A stretch of 64,000 nucleotides of DNA from Gracilibacillus halotolerans (lineage in GTDB: Bacteria > Bacillota > Bacilli > Bacillales > Amphibacillaceae), in the NCBI RefSeq assembly GCF_014206945.1, contig NZ_JACHON010000008.1:31352-95351 (forward strand). Reading direction: 5' to 3'. The notes beneath the pieces are model-generated. The model saw only the letters and a list, made by a program, of their open reading frames with translations. It ran no database searches and was not told where the DNA came from. A program made the translations under genes and the position numbers. Of this stretch, positions 1 to 9,695 are shown piece after piece. Each line of letters opens with the position of its first letter. The first letter of the stretch is position 1.

Positions 1-1133
1 TTAGTGTTATCACTACTCACATTTAATTCTACAATTGATTTTGCATGTCGAATCGAATTCGTAACAATATTCATTAACGCACGTAAAAATTTTTCTTCGT
101 CTATTGTTATTGTAATCTCTTCCACATTTTTCATTTGAAATGTTACGTTTCTCTCTTTTGCTATCGCGAGTGCCCGATCTTCTATTTGCTCTGTCATTCG
201 TACGAGAGAAACTTCTTTAAACTGATAAGGTTCTGCCTCACTATCTAACTTAGCCAAAAGAATAATTTCATTGATAATCTTCTTTAAGCGATTGATTTCC
301 TCAACCATCACGTCGTATCCTCGTTCCGCATCTTTTCCTTGAAAAATACCATCACGAATTCCTTCTGCGTAGCCTTGAATGGTCATTAGAGGTGTTTTTA
401 ATTCATGACTAGCGTTCTGAAAGAAATGGCGTTGCGATTGGATATAACTTTTCAATTCCTTTGCCATGTCATCTACACTCTGTGCAACTTCCTTTATTTC
501 CCCAGTTGCTTTTATTTCTTCTAATTGATCAAATTCCCTTTTTTCTACCTTTTTTAACTTCTTTCGGAGCTTCGTCAATGGTGTAACTAACGTCCTTGTT
601 AAATAGTTACTAATTAGTACAGCAGCAATAATCCCGATTAAAAAAATTAAAGTCAAACGATTGATTAAGCTTTTTTGTACCTCTTGCAAATCATCCAACG
701 GAGTTAATAGAACAAGCTGCTGAGAAGTAAATGGGGTATAAAAAGGTATAATGGACACCACATACTTTTCTCCGCCCGCTTCCCATAGCGGTTGCTCTTC
801 GTTTCTTAAATCATAATAGTTCACCCATCGCTCTATAGTGTTTGCATCTGGGATGGAAGAGAAAATAATCCGATGATCTACTTCGTCATAAGCAAATACT
901 TGAAGATTATATTCCTCTAGCATGCTTAGCAATCTGTGAACATTAGCAGTACTATTTAAATCCTGTGAGAGGATAAAATTAACAATCAATTCTCCACTAT
1001 CCTCCAATTGCCTTTGTTCATCCTTAATTAACATTTGGAGCATTTGGGAGTAAATAGTAATACCTGTAATCGCCATTATTACGACAAGTAATGATGTAAA
1101 TGCAATTGTTAATTGATTTTGTAATCTCATCAT
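1..1133 (-). CDS. cssS: Sensor histidine kinase CssS, partial (3' end outside window)
   Basis: Membrane sensor kinase; about 377 codons are present and the C-terminal ATPase boxes lie beyond the window edge. Seen: an N-terminal membrane segment (about residues 7-28), an extracytoplasmic domain, a second membrane segment (about 175-195), a HAMP-like linker and the phospho-acceptor H-box HELKTPL. The ATG overlaps the regulator stop codon (TAATG), so the two genes are translationally coupled. In Bacillus subtilis cssRS lies divergent from htrB and senses misfolded secreted protein; the identical arrangement here supports the name. Family membership is sure; the CssS identity rests on synteny. 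Confidence 0.85.
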   Translation of the reverse strand, partial: MMRLQNQLTIAFTSLLVVIMAITGITIYSQMLQMLIKDEQRQLEDSGELIVNFILSQDLNSTANVHRLLSMLEEYNLQVFAYDEVDHRIIFSSIPDANTIERWVNYYDLRNEEQPLWEAGGEKYVVSIIPFYTPFTSQQLVLLTPLDDLQEVQKSLINRLTLIFLIGIIAAVLISNYLTRTLVTPLTKLRKKLKKVEKREFDQLEEIKATGEIKEVAQSVDDMAKELKSYIQSQRHFFQNASHELKTPLMTIQGYAEGIRDGIFQGKDAERGYDVMVEEINRLKKIINEIILLAKLDSEAEPYQFKEVSLVRMTEQIEDRALAIAKERNVTFQMKNVEEITITIDEEKFLRALMNIVTNSIRHAKSIVELNVSSDNT

Positions 1134-1819
1134 TATTCCTCTTCTAGTTCCAAACGATAACCGTAACCCCAAACTGTTTCAATCGGTAATCCGTTCAATT
1201 TCTTTCGAATTCTTTTCACCAAATCATCTACAGCTCGATCACTTCCGAAGTAATCTTCTCCCCATACAAGTATTAACAATTCTTCTCTAGAGAAAGCTCG
1301 GTTTGGCTGCTTAGCAAAAATCTCTAGCATTTCATATTCCTTCGTAGTTACATCAATTTCTGTCTCTTCCCAAAAAACTTGACGTGCCGGTTGATCGATT
1401 TGTAAGTCACCAACTCGAATGATTCCATTACTTTTTGGTGTATCTACCGTGGTACTATGAACACGTTTAAACAGACGTTTAATTCTAGCGACCAACTCAC
1501 GAGGACTAAATGGTTTTGTTAAATAATCATCACTACCTAGTTCAAGTCCTAGAATTTTATCTACCTCTTCATCTTTTGCGGAAATGATAATGATCGGTAC
1601 TTCACTCGTTTCGCGAATCTTCTTACACAATTCATAGCCATCCATTCCAGGTAACATGATATCTAAGATCCACATATCTGGCTGGCCCTGCTCCGCAAGT
1701 TTCCAAGCGTCCTCGCCGTTATCTAGCAGTTTTAATTCATAACCTTCGTTCGATAAGTATGCTTGAACAATGTCACGGATGTTTTTATCATCTTCTACTA
1801 CATAGATTGTTTGTGTCAA
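1133..1819 (-). CDS. cssR: Response regulator CssR (OmpR/PhoB family)
   Basis: DNA-binding response regulator, 228 aa: receiver domain in the first ~120 residues (acidic pair in VVEDD, phospho-acceptor Asp in WILDIMLPG, conserved Lys in LTKPF) and a C-terminal winged helix ending in ETVWGYGYRL. I start it at TTG 1819, because AGGAG sits 9 nt upstream; an in-frame start further out would add 25 residues unlike the family and has no Shine-Dalgarno sequence. Partner of the overlapping kinase. By B. subtilis precedent it activates htrB, which is divergent, and its own operon. Confidence 0.88.
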   Translation of the reverse strand: MTQTIYVVEDDKNIRDIVQAYLSNEGYELKLLDNGEDAWKLAEQGQPDMWILDIMLPGMDGYELCKKIRETSEVPIIIISAKDEEVDKILGLELGSDDYLTKPFSPRELVARIKRLFKRVHSTTVDTPKSNGIIRVGDLQIDQPARQVFWEETEIDVTTKEYEMLEIFAKQPNRAFSREELLILVWGEDYFGSDRAVDDLVKRIRKKLNGLPIETVWGYGYRLELEEE

Positions 1820-1909
1820 AACATTCACTCCTAACTTTGCTATTAGCGTTATTCTCTCATATAAATAATGTTTTTGAAGTATTCTTTTTTCCACATTTTT
1901 TTTACATTT

Positions 1910-1943
1910 CTCTCATTATTATGCCATATCTTCTACCTATAAT
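1910..1943 (+). promoter_or_regulatory. Probable htrB promoter in the cssR/htrB divergent region
   Basis: The 166-nt region between cssR and htrB has a perfect -10 TATAAT at 1938-1943 facing htrB, but no good -35 hexamer at 17 nt (only an AT-rich TTATTA-like sequence). A strong -10 with a poor -35 suits activator dependence, consistent with CssR control of htrB in B. subtilis. No CssR site was delimited. Confidence 0.4.
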
Positions 1944-1985
1944 AGAAGTTAGTAATAGTCAAACTTTCCGAAAGGATGATGATAG

Positions 1986-3179
1986 ATGTCAGAACAACCA
2001 ATCACAGACAAAAAAGATAAAAGCTCCTTCTCTAACTTTATTAGTGGTTTTGCGGGTGGATTAGTTGCTGTTTTACTCGTAGGCGGAATCTTTTGGTCAT
2101 TGTCAGAAGCAGATACAAATTCTGCAGAACAACAAGATGAACCTGTAATGAAACAAACAGAAGGTTCTTCTATTCCGACAACGAATATAACGTATGAGGA
2201 AACAAATTCTGTAAATGCTGCTGTTGAGCAAGTATCTGATGCTGTAGTTGGAGTATCAAATATAAGCCACCTAAATCTATGGGAAGATTCCGAAACTCAA
2301 GGAACAGGTTCAGGAGTTATCTATAAAAAAGAAGACTCATTTGCATATGTAGTAACGAATAACCATGTCGTCGAAGGTGCACAAGCTGTCGAGGTTATAT
2401 TATCGAACGGCGAGCACGTTGAAGCGGATATTTTAGGAACAGATGCGTTAACAGATTTAGCTGTCCTTCGTATTCCTGGTGATAAGGTCGAAACTGTCGC
2501 TACTTTAGGATCATCTGATGATTTAAATGTTGGTGATACTGCGGTTGCTATTGGAAATCCACTCGGAACAGAATTTGCTGGTTCGGTCACAAAAGGTATC
2601 ATTAGTGGACTTGATCGAGCTGTGGATGTAGATACAAATGGTGATAGAATGCCTGACTGGACGACAAATGTTATTCAAACAGATGCAGCTATTAACCCTG
2701 GGAATAGTGGTGGAGCATTAATTAATGCAAAAGGTGAGTTAATTGGTATTAACTCCATGAAAATTGCTCTCACACAAGTAGAAGGGATTGGTTTTGCGAT
2801 TCCGATTGATGAGGCAAAACCAGTTATGGACCAATTAGAGACTTCTGGTGAGGTCGTTCGTCCTTACATGGGAATAAGCGGCGTTGATTTATCCAGTGTA
2901 CCGGCACGTCATGCAAGAGATACATTGATGCTAGATGAAAGCGTCGAGGAAGGAATTGTCCTTGCTCAAGTCCAACCACGCTCACCATCCGATGAGGCTG
3001 GTTTACAAAGATACGATGTCATTACGAAAATAGATGATACGGGCGTTTCCTCCATGTTAGAATTAAAATCTTATTTATATCGTCATAAGCAAATAGGCGA
3101 TGAAGTAACCATAACTTTCTATCGTGAAGGGAAATTACAAACGACGAAGATGGCCTTAACCGAACAAGAGAATATATAA
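1986..3179 (+). CDS. htrB: HtrA-like membrane-anchored serine protease
   Basis: Quality-control protease/chaperone, 397 aa. An N-terminal cytoplasmic stretch precedes one membrane anchor (about residues 18-38), then an acidic linker, a trypsin-like domain and one C-terminal PDZ domain (about 290-390). Catalytic triad visible: His127 in NNHVVEG, Asp157 in LTDLAVL, Ser241 in NPGNSGGA. ATG follows GAAAGGATGATGAT. Divergent from cssRS, matching B. subtilis htrB (yvtA), where the protease is induced by secretion and heat stress. HtrA and HtrC paralogues have the same domains, so the B assignment depends on the neighbours. Confidence 0.87.
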   Translation: MSEQPITDKKDKSSFSNFISGFAGGLVAVLLVGGIFWSLSEADTNSAEQQDEPVMKQTEGSSIPTTNITYEETNSVNAAVEQVSDAVVGVSNISHLNLWEDSETQGTGSGVIYKKEDSFAYVVTNNHVVEGAQAVEVILSNGEHVEADILGTDALTDLAVLRIPGDKVETVATLGSSDDLNVGDTAVAIGNPLGTEFAGSVTKGIISGLDRAVDVDTNGDRMPDWTTNVIQTDAAINPGNSGGALINAKGELIGINSMKIALTQVEGIGFAIPIDEAKPVMDQLETSGEVVRPYMGISGVDLSSVPARHARDTLMLDESVEEGIVLAQVQPRSPSDEAGLQRYDVITKIDDTGVSSMLELKSYLYRHKQIGDEVTITFYREGKLQTTKMALTEQENI

Positions 3180-3181
3180 GT

Positions 3182-3298
3182 AGAAAAGCGAAAGCACCTC
3201 GCATACCCCCGACAAGCTTAAGTAAGGCTTGGCGTGGCGTCCTTTGCCACAGAATAGCATTACTTAAGACCTCGAGGGGGTAGGTGCTAGAGCTAGAC
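3182..3298. repeat. Palindromic intergenic element (long hairpin)
   Basis: A stretch of about 115 nt starting AGAAAAGCG and ending CTAGAGCTAGACA. The arms pair: AGCACCT (3193-3199) plus TACCCCC (3204-3210) against GGGGGTAGGTGCT (3276-3288), and an inner CTTAAGTAA/TTACTTAAG stem. A partial second copy follows at 3303-3341, beginning GAAAAGCGAGAGCACCTCGC. From memory, similar AGAAAAGCG-type elements recur between genes in Bacillaceae. No coding potential. Confidence 0.6.
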
Positions 3299-3302
3299 AA
3301 TA

Positions 3303-3341
3303 AGAAAAGCGAGAGCACCTCGCCCACCCCGACGGGCTAGA
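3303..3341. repeat. Truncated second copy of the AGAAAAGCG element
   Basis: AAGAAAAGCGAGAGCACCTC followed by GCCCACCCCGACGGGCTAG repeats the left arm of the element at 3182-3298 with a few changes; the right half is missing. A similar remnant on the other strand lies at 34081-34100. Confidence 0.5.
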
Positions 3342-3368
3342 TCAACATCTAGGCACCCTCTTTATACT

Positions 3369-3400
3369 AAAAGCTGCTGAAGGTATCAGCAGCTTTTATA
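3369..3400. terminator. Bidirectional terminator between htrB and the DksA-like gene
   Basis: Perfect 12-bp stem AAAAGCTGCTGA / TCAGCAGCTTTT with a 5-nt loop (AGGTA), A-rich on the left and T-rich on the right, between two converging genes. Confidence 0.85.
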
Positions 3401-3746
3401 TTTCATTCGCATGGTCAATACAGTAGGTTGTCTCTGGTATAGCACGTAAACGCTCTTCATGGATTTCCTTTCCACAAATTTCACACTTACCATACTCACC
3501 ATTTGCTAATCTATCTAAAGCTTTTTCTATTTGAAGTAATTCTTGCTCCTTACGTTCTTCTAGAGCCATATCACGTTCTCGTTCAAATAATTCCGTACCC
3601 ATATCACCAGGATGATTATCGAATGTTGTTAGTTCGCCGACTTGCTCTTCCAATGTTTCATCGTACGGCGCTTCCTTTGCAAATAATAATTCATCTCTTC
3701 TATCTTCTAACTTTTGCTTACATTCTTTCTCAATACTCTTATCCAT
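3396..3746 (-). CDS. TraR/DksA-type zinc-finger protein
   Basis: A 116-residue DksA/TraR-family protein. Residues 1-80 are highly charged and helical (coiled-coil-like), followed by a zinc knuckle: Cys88-x2-Cys91, 17 residues, then Cys109-x2-His112, so the fourth ligand position is His. B. subtilis has several such proteins (YocK, YteA, YlyA), of which YocK is a general stress protein; which one this matches cannot be told from the sequence. GGAGG lies 8 nt before the ATG. Monocistronic, converging on htrB with a shared terminator. Binding to RNA polymerase is the family expectation and is not shown here. Confidence 0.82.
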   Translation of the reverse strand: MDKSIEKECKQKLEDRRDELLFAKEAPYDETLEEQVGELTTFDNHPGDMGTELFERERDMALEERKEQELLQIEKALDRLANGEYGKCEICGKEIHEERLRAIPETTYCIDHANEI

Positions 3747-3874
3747 CTTACCGCCTCCTGAAAATACTATTCCCTGCCTTATTCAAATAAAAACAAAAAT
3801 TAATCGGCAATGTAATGAAAGCGTTATTATAATCTGATAAAGTTATATGTAGAAATACAAAGGGGGTACGTTGT

Positions 3875-4744
3875 ATGTTTCAAAACATTGGATTTATTGG
3901 TGCCGGAGTTATGGGGAAAAGCATGGTAAAAAACTTATTAAAAGCAGGAAAAACAGTACATTTATATACTCGAACTAAAGAAAAGGCGAACGAGCTTCTA
4001 AGAGAAGGAGCGATATGGGAGAACACAGTCGCTGACGTTGCAAAAAAATCAGACTTAATTATTACAATTGTAGGTTTTCCAAATGATGTAGAAGAGGTTT
4101 ATTTTGGCGAACAAGGGATTCTAGAAAATGCAAAACCAGGTTCATTTGTCATTGATATGACAACCTCTAGTCCGCTCTTGGCAAAGAAAATATACAATCA
4201 AGCAAAAATATATCACATACACAGTTTGGATGCTCCGGTTTCTGGGGGAGATATTGGTGCAAAAAATGCTACATTAACCATCATGGTTGGTGGTGATCAC
4301 AGCGATTACGAACTTTGTCTTCCAATCTTAAGACTGATCGGTGAAAATATTATTCGACAAGGTGACGCAGGTTCTGGTCAGCATACAAAAATGGCGAACC
4401 AAATTGCTATTGCATCCAATATGGTTGGTGTCTCTGAATCAATTGTATATGCGAAAAAAGCAGGCTTAGATCCAATTCAAGTTCTTGATAGCATCTCCGC
4501 TGGCGCTGCTGGAAGTTGGTCATTGTCAAACCTTGCGCCAAGAATGATTGCACATGATTATACGCCTGGCTTTTACATTAAACATTTTATTAAAGATATG
4601 AAAATCGCACTAGCATCCGCTAAAGAAATGGGTCTACAAATGCCCGGTTTAGAATTATCGTTACAGTTGTATACGGAGCTAGCAGAAAACGGCGAAGAAG
4701 ATAGTGGTACACAAGCATTAATTAAATGGTTTCAAGACGCATAG
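3875..4744 (+). CDS. ykwC: NAD(P)-dependent beta-hydroxyacid dehydrogenase
   Basis: 289-aa member of the 3-hydroxyisobutyrate / 2-hydroxy-3-oxopropionate dehydrogenase family. Rossmann fingerprint GFIGAGVMG at residues 5-13, substrate-binding DAPVSGGDIGA near 120, catalytic Lys in GQHTKMANQ near 170, and an all-helical C-terminal dimerisation domain. Length and motifs fit B. subtilis YkwC, whose substrate is not settled. ATG follows AAGGGGG. Single gene with no pathway neighbours, so the natural hydroxyacid is unknown. Confidence 0.85.
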   Translation: MFQNIGFIGAGVMGKSMVKNLLKAGKTVHLYTRTKEKANELLREGAIWENTVADVAKKSDLIITIVGFPNDVEEVYFGEQGILENAKPGSFVIDMTTSSPLLAKKIYNQAKIYHIHSLDAPVSGGDIGAKNATLTIMVGGDHSDYELCLPILRLIGENIIRQGDAGSGQHTKMANQIAIASNMVGVSESIVYAKKAGLDPIQVLDSISAGAAGSWSLSNLAPRMIAHDYTPGFYIKHFIKDMKIALASAKEMGLQMPGLELSLQLYTELAENGEEDSGTQALIKWFQDA

Positions 4745-4901
4745 GCCAAAAATGATAATGGACGTATTCTCTATAAATCTTACATGAAAACTATATTGTT
4801 AATTACGTAAAATAGTGATAAAATATACTATTGCAAGTATATAAAACAACACCCAACCTTCATTTATATCTTGCAAATATTAATGATAGGTGGCAGAAAA
4901 A

Positions 4902-5876
4902 ATGGAAAATGAAAAATATCAAGTATTACTGTACTACAACTATGTAGACATCGAGGATCCAGAAACTTTTGCAAAAGAGCACCTTCGCTTTTGTAAAGAT
5001 TTGGAGCTTAAAGGAAGAATACTCGTAGCACATGAAGGTATTAACGGAACCGTATCTGGTACGGTGGAAGCAACTAATAAGTATATGGAAGCAATGCACA
5101 ATGATCCACGTTTCGCAGATATGATTTTTAAAGTGGACGAGGCAGAAGGCCATGCATTTAAAAAAATGCACGTTCGACCAAGACCTGAACTCGTAACCCT
5201 TCGCTTAGAGGAAGACATTGATCCTCGCGAAATAACTGGAGAGTATCTAGATCCAAAAGAATTCTATGAAGCACTTCAAGATGAAGATACAGTAGTATTG
5301 GATGCTCGAAATGACTATGAATACGATCTAGGTCACTTCCGTGGTGCGATTCGTCCAGATATCGAAACATTTCGTGAATTACCAGAGTGGGTAGAAGAAA
5401 ATAAAGAATTGTTAGAAGGCAAGAAAGTTGTCACGTATTGTACAGGTGGAATCCGCTGTGAGAAGTTCTCTGGCTGGTTAAAGAAAAGTGGTTTTGAAGA
5501 CGTTGCTCAGCTTCACGGTGGTATCGTTACGTACGGTAAAGATCCTGAAGTACAAGGCGAACTATGGGATGGTCAGCTTTACGTATTTGATGAACGTATT
5601 TCCGTGCCCGTAAATCGTAAAGAGCATGTTATTGTAGGTAAAGACTACTTTGATGGAAAACCTTGCGAGAGATACGTGAACTGTGCAAATCCTGAATGTA
5701 ATAAACAAATTCTCTGTTCTGAAGAGAATGAACATAAATATATGCGAGGTTGTACACCTGAATGTCGTGTCCATCCACGTAATATGTACGTAAAAGAACA
5801 CAACTTAACTGAAGAAGAAATTCAAGCACGTCTTGAGCGTATTGCTGAGGAAGATGGTATCACTCAAGAAGCTTAA
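4902..5876 (+). CDS. trhO: tRNA uridine(34) hydroxylase (rhodanese domain)
   Basis: 324-aa TrhO/YbfQ-type protein: N-terminal acylphosphatase-like domain (1-95), rhodanese domain (about 120-220) with active-site Cys180 in YCTGGIRC, and a C-terminal region with several Cys-x2/3-Cys pairs that may bind metal. The family makes 5-hydroxyuridine at the tRNA wobble base without a dedicated prephenate step. I choose ATG 4902 because AGGTGG is 8 nt upstream; the in-frame GTG at 4890 overlaps that site. Ends in its own terminator. Confidence 0.9.
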   Translation: MENEKYQVLLYYNYVDIEDPETFAKEHLRFCKDLELKGRILVAHEGINGTVSGTVEATNKYMEAMHNDPRFADMIFKVDEAEGHAFKKMHVRPRPELVTLRLEEDIDPREITGEYLDPKEFYEALQDEDTVVLDARNDYEYDLGHFRGAIRPDIETFRELPEWVEENKELLEGKKVVTYCTGGIRCEKFSGWLKKSGFEDVAQLHGGIVTYGKDPEVQGELWDGQLYVFDERISVPVNRKEHVIVGKDYFDGKPCERYVNCANPECNKQILCSEENEHKYMRGCTPECRVHPRNMYVKEHNLTEEEIQARLERIAEEDGITQEA

Positions 5877-5882
5877 TGGATT

Positions 5883-5922
5883 AAAAAACAAGATGACTCA
5901 CTATTGCGGCATCTTGTTTTTT
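5883..5922. terminator. Terminator between trhO and ribH
   Basis: AAAACAAGATG pairs with CATCTTGTTTT around a 14-nt loop; T-tract on the trhO side and A-tract on the other, so it can serve both converging genes. Confidence 0.85.
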
Positions 5923-5925
5923 CAT

Positions 5926-6393
5926 TTATCCGATTTGGTTTAATAAATTTGCCATTTCAATTGCTGTAACAGCAGCTTCTGCACCTTTATTACCAGCTTT
6001 CGTTCCTGCACGTTCGATTGCTTGTTCAATACTGTCCGTTGTTAACACACCAAAAATAACTGGAATATCAGCTTCTAATCCTACACTTGCAACACCTTTA
6101 GATACTTCATTACTTACAAAATCAAAATGAGGTGTAGAGCCTCTAATAACCGATCCTAACGTAACTACTGCGTCGTATTTACCTGACTTCGCCATTTTTT
6201 TAGCTACTAGTGGTATTTCAAACGCACCTGGAACCCATGCGATCTCCACATCTTCTTCATTTACACCGTGGCGGCGTAACGCATCCTCTGCGCCAGATAG
6301 TAATTTACTATTGATAAATTCATTAAATCTCCCTACAACTAAACCTACTTTTAATCCTGTTCCTATTAATTTCCCCTCGTATACCTTTGCCAT
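5926..6393 (-). CDS. ribH: 6,7-dimethyl-8-ribityllumazine synthase
   Basis: Penultimate riboflavin enzyme; condenses 5-amino-6-ribitylaminouracil with 3,4-dihydroxy-2-butanone 4-phosphate. 155 aa, the usual length, with VGRFNEF near the start, the VPGAFEIP loop and the [10 protein letters not shown] catalytic His segment. ATG 6393 is used: GGAGGAG lies 9 nt upstream and the protein then begins MAKVYEG like the family. Last gene of the rib operon, 1 nt after ribBA. Confidence 0.96.
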   Translation of the reverse strand: MAKVYEGKLIGTGLKVGLVVGRFNEFINSKLLSGAEDALRRHGVNEEDVEIAWVPGAFEIPLVAKKMAKSGKYDAVVTLGSVIRGSTPHFDFVSNEVSKGVASVGLEADIPVIFGVLTTDSIEQAIERAGTKAGNKGAEAAVTAIEMANLLNQIG

Positions 6394-6394
6394 C

Positions 6395-7612
6395 TTATCT
6401 TTCTCCTCCTTGGTTTTCATCCATCTTTAATAAATGATCTAATTTTTCTACTTTTGTTTTTAAGTAATCGATATTGCTCTCGTTTGCTGGAACTTCTATT
6501 GGCTTACGATCTACTAACTCTAATCCATACTCTTTAATACTTTCCATTTTTCTCGGGTTATTGGTCAGCAAATGAATTTTGCCTACGCCTAAATCTCGAA
6601 GAATTTGCACACTTACAGCATAATCTCTTAAATCATCCGGAAATCCTAACTGATGATTCGCTTCTACTGTGTCGTAGCCTTCCTCCTGTAGTTTATAAGC
6701 CTTCATTTTATTGATAAGCCCGATTCCTCTTCCCTCTTGACGCATATAAACGAGTACCCCATGACCTGCTTCTTCAATTTCTTCAAGAGCCTTAGCCAGT
6801 TGTGGACCACAATCACAACGCTTCGATCCAAATGCATCCCCTGTTAAACACTCTGAATGAACTCTTACTAAGGTCGGTTTGTCAGGTGTGAGCTCTCCCT
6901 TGTACAATGCCACATGCTCTTTACCACTGTACTTCTCGGTATATGCTACAAGTTTAAAGTCACCATAAGATGTCGGCATGTTAATTTCTGCTTCACGAAT
7001 AATCAATTTATCAAATCTTTTACGATAATGGATTAACTGCTGAATCGAAATCATTGGCATCTGATGCTGTTCTGCAATTATTTCTAAGTCTTTTTGTCTT
7101 GCCATCGTGCCATCTTCATTCATAATCTCGCAGATAACGGATACAGGCTCAGAACCTGCAAGTCGTGCTAAATCAATCGCCGCTTCTGTATGTCCTTGAC
7201 GCTCAATGACACCAGCCTCTTTCGCAATAAGAGGGAAGACATGGCCTGGTCTATTAAAATCACTAGCCGTTGTTGCTTTGTCTAACAATTTTTGAATGGT
7301 AAGAGATCGTTCAAACGCGCTAATACCTGTGTGTGTTTCCTTATAATCAATACTTATTGTAAAATTCGTACCGTAATCATCTGTATTGCGAGCCACCATC
7401 TCACCTAGTTGCAAGCGTTCGGCATATTCTTTTGTTAATGGCGTACAAATTAAGCCACGACCTTCTTTTGCCATAAAGTTAATGATTTCAGGAGTAACAT
7501 GTTCAGCAAGCGCAACAAAGTCTCCCTCATTCTCACGGTCTTGATCATCCACGACGATAATTATTTTACCTTCTTTTAATGCCTGGATTGCTTCTTCTAC
7601 TGTATTTTTCAT
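6395..7612 (-). CDS. ribBA: Bifunctional DHBP synthase / GTP cyclohydrolase II
   Basis: 405-aa fusion supplying both riboflavin precursors. Residues 1-200: 3,4-dihydroxy-2-butanone 4-phosphate synthase with the acidic DDQDREN loop and RPGHVFPL. Residues ~205-400: GTP cyclohydrolase II with zinc ligands in SECLTGD and [14 protein letters not shown] and a NNPRKM end motif. Third gene of ribD-ribE-ribBA-ribH, 13 nt after ribE. Confidence 0.97.
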   Translation of the reverse strand: MKNTVEEAIQALKEGKIIIVVDDQDRENEGDFVALAEHVTPEIINFMAKEGRGLICTPLTKEYAERLQLGEMVARNTDDYGTNFTISIDYKETHTGISAFERSLTIQKLLDKATTASDFNRPGHVFPLIAKEAGVIERQGHTEAAIDLARLAGSEPVSVICEIMNEDGTMARQKDLEIIAEQHQMPMISIQQLIHYRKRFDKLIIREAEINMPTSYGDFKLVAYTEKYSGKEHVALYKGELTPDKPTLVRVHSECLTGDAFGSKRCDCGPQLAKALEEIEEAGHGVLVYMRQEGRGIGLINKMKAYKLQEEGYDTVEANHQLGFPDDLRDYAVSVQILRDLGVGKIHLLTNNPRKMESIKEYGLELVDRKPIEVPANESNIDYLKTKVEKLDHLLKMDENQGGER

Positions 7613-7625
7613 CGCTAACCACTCC

Positions 7626-8258
7626 TTAGAATCCTAACTGCTGAAGTCTTTCTTCTGTAATACCTGATGTATGATTGGAAACTTCTAATAGTCTTTCCAT
7701 ATATTTTGCCATCATATCGAATTCTACATTCACGATATCACCACTCATTTTTTTACCTAAAACGGTAGCTTCTTGTGTCTCTGGGATTAATGAAATCGTG
7801 AAGCCTTGATGATCTACCCCAAATACAGTGAGCGATGTACCATCAACAGTTATAGAACCTTTCAGAGCAATTAGCTTTGTCTCCGCAACTTTGATGTAAT
7901 AGTATTTGGCATTATCTTCTATCCACGTGCGTTCTATTGTACCTGTCAAATCAATATGTCCAGAAACGATATGTCCACCGAACCTTCCGTTCATTTGCAT
8001 TGCTCGCTCCAGGTTAACCTCTGATTGACGCTTTAAACGGGCTAAGGAAGATCCTCGGAAAGTTTCTGGTATAACATCTACTGTAAACCATGTATCGCCA
8101 AATTCTGTTACCGTAAGACAGACGCCATTTACTGAAATACTATCACCAATCGAAACATCTTCTAAAACCTTTTTGGCAGCGATGCGCAATGCTAATGCTT
8201 CGTTCGTTTGTTGAATCGCTTCGATTTTTCCCTTTTCCTCTACGATACCTGTAAACAT
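7626..8258 (-). CDS. ribE: Riboflavin synthase, alpha subunit
   Basis: Converts two molecules of lumazine to riboflavin plus pyrimidinedione. 210 aa with two homologous barrels, each opening with an MFTGIVEE- or [17 protein letters not shown] motif; SVNGVCLTV and TVDGTSLTV are the repeated substrate loops. Its start overlaps the ribD stop at 8258, implying coupled translation. Confidence 0.96.
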   Translation of the reverse strand: MFTGIVEEKGKIEAIQQTNEALALRIAAKKVLEDVSIGDSISVNGVCLTVTEFGDTWFTVDVIPETFRGSSLARLKRQSEVNLERAMQMNGRFGGHIVSGHIDLTGTIERTWIEDNAKYYYIKVAETKLIALKGSITVDGTSLTVFGVDHQGFTISLIPETQEATVLGKKMSGDIVNVEFDMMAKYMERLLEVSNHTSGITEERLQQLGF

Positions 8259-9346
8259 CAGTTTGCCCCCTTCGGCTTTGCAATAATTTTTATATCATTT
8301 CCGAGTTGCTCAACGGATACTAGGTTAAATTCGACTGCCTCCTTCATCAATTCCGGAGACTTCCCTCCAATAGCACTAATCGCATCTTGTCCTCCTAGCA
8401 ATTTAGGTGCAATGTACCAATGACATTCATCCACCATACCTGCTTTTAAAAGGGATGCATGAATTTGACCGCCACCTTCTACATATACCGATTGAATTTT
8501 CTCTTCACCTAAAGCTTGCAATGCATCAGCGATATCAATTGTATCTGCCGCTAGTTGGATCACATTTACATGAGGATATTTTTTTTCGAACTTTGCAGTG
8601 TCTGCTCTCTTACCACAAATCATATACGTAGGTGCACTTTGATCAAGGATATGATAGTTTCCATCAAGAGAAAGTTGGGAATCGAGAATGACACGTATTG
8701 GATTCTTTCCACCATTTTCAAGCCTTGTCGTCAGGCTAGGATTGTCTTTTTCAACCGTATTCCTACCAACTAATATTGCGTCATGTCGATGTCGTTCACG
8801 ATGGACATCTTCTCTAGCAACCTCTGCGGTAATCCACTTACTATCACCTATTTTTGTTGCTGTTTTCCCATCAAGGGTTGTCGCGGCTTTCAATGTAACA
8901 AAAGGGCGATTATGCTTTAAAAAATGAAAGAAGAACCTATTAATAGCTTTGCCTCTTTCTTCTTCAATTCCAATTTCTGTTTCAATTCCAGCAGCTTTTA
9001 AAATTTCTATACCTTTTCCTGCAACCTTAGGGTTAGGATCTTGGCAGGAGATATAAACTTTCCTCACTTGTTTCTTCACAAGTAGTTCCGCACATGGGGG
9101 TGTTTTTCCATAGTGTGCACATGGCTCCAGTGTTACGTATACATCAGCATCTTTTGCATCGTCACCAGCTTGTTCTAGTGCCAACACTTCTGCATGCGGT
9201 TCCCCTGCTTTCATATGTGTACCAACACCAAGTAGCTTTCCATTTTTCACAACAACCGCACCAACCGATGGATTAGGACTCGTTTGCCCAATTGTTGCTT
9301 CAGCTAGCTCTAGGGCTAATCCCATCCATTCTTCTTTTGTACGCAT
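8258..9346 (-). CDS. ribD: Bifunctional pyrimidine deaminase/reductase
   Basis: 362 aa, close to B. subtilis RibD. N-terminal deaminase with zinc ligands His51 (HAE), Cys76 (EPCAHYGKTPPC) and Cys85; C-terminal reductase from about residue 150 (TLDGKTAT, YVEGGG). ATG 9346 is preferred because AAGGTGAG stands just upstream and the deaminase then starts normally; an upstream in-frame start would add 15 unrelated residues. First gene of the rib operon, downstream of the FMN riboswitch and its terminator. Confidence 0.95.
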   Translation of the reverse strand: MRTKEEWMGLALELAEATIGQTSPNPSVGAVVVKNGKLLGVGTHMKAGEPHAEVLALEQAGDDAKDADVYVTLEPCAHYGKTPPCAELLVKKQVRKVYISCQDPNPKVAGKGIEILKAAGIETEIGIEEERGKAINRFFFHFLKHNRPFVTLKAATTLDGKTATKIGDSKWITAEVAREDVHRERHRHDAILVGRNTVEKDNPSLTTRLENGGKNPIRVILDSQLSLDGNYHILDQSAPTYMICGKRADTAKFEKKYPHVNVIQLAADTIDIADALQALGEEKIQSVYVEGGGQIHASLLKAGMVDECHWYIAPKLLGGQDAISAIGGKSPELMKEAVEFNLVSVEQLGNDIKIIAKPKGAN

Positions 9347-9390
9347 ATTCTCACCTTCATTTCTAATCAGTACATTCAAGTAATTTTCCA

Positions 9391-9426
9391 AATAAAAATA
9401 GCCTCAGGATAGATACCTGGGGCTAT
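9391..9426 (-). terminator. Riboswitch-controlled terminator before ribD
   Basis: On the minus strand ATAGCCCCAGG pairs with CCTGAGGCTAT and is followed by a T-rich run. It sits between the FMN aptamer and ribD and is the expected expression platform: FMN binding should favour this hairpin and stop rib transcription. Confidence 0.85.
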
Positions 9427-9523
9427 AGAATCGTCAAGTTAACTCGGATATTTATTAACGTATCTTAAATAAAGGCAATGACAATATACCACTACCAATA
9501 AAATAAGAGTTAAAAATTAATCC

Positions 9524-9668
9524 GATTCCTTTTCTCATCCAGACTTTAACTGTCGGCTTTGGAATTTCACCAAATCCACCTTCACATTATAAAAATGATC
9601 CGGGTCACGGACTGAAAGCTTGAAAGCTTATCACCGTCGGTCGGGAATTACACCCTGCCCCAAAGGAA
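9524..9668 (-). ncRNA. FMN riboswitch (RFN element)
   Basis: Read on the minus strand, the conserved blocks appear in order: GGGGCAGGGTGTAATTCCC, GACCGACGGT, AGTCCGTGACCC, GGTGAAATTCC, AAGCCGACAGT and AGTCTGGATG. The closing P1 stem is TTCCTTT with AAAGGAA. These are the hallmark segments of the RFN aptamer upstream of Bacillus rib operons. Confidence 0.97.
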
Positions 9669-9695
9669 TAAATTTTTGTATGAAATTGTAATTTC

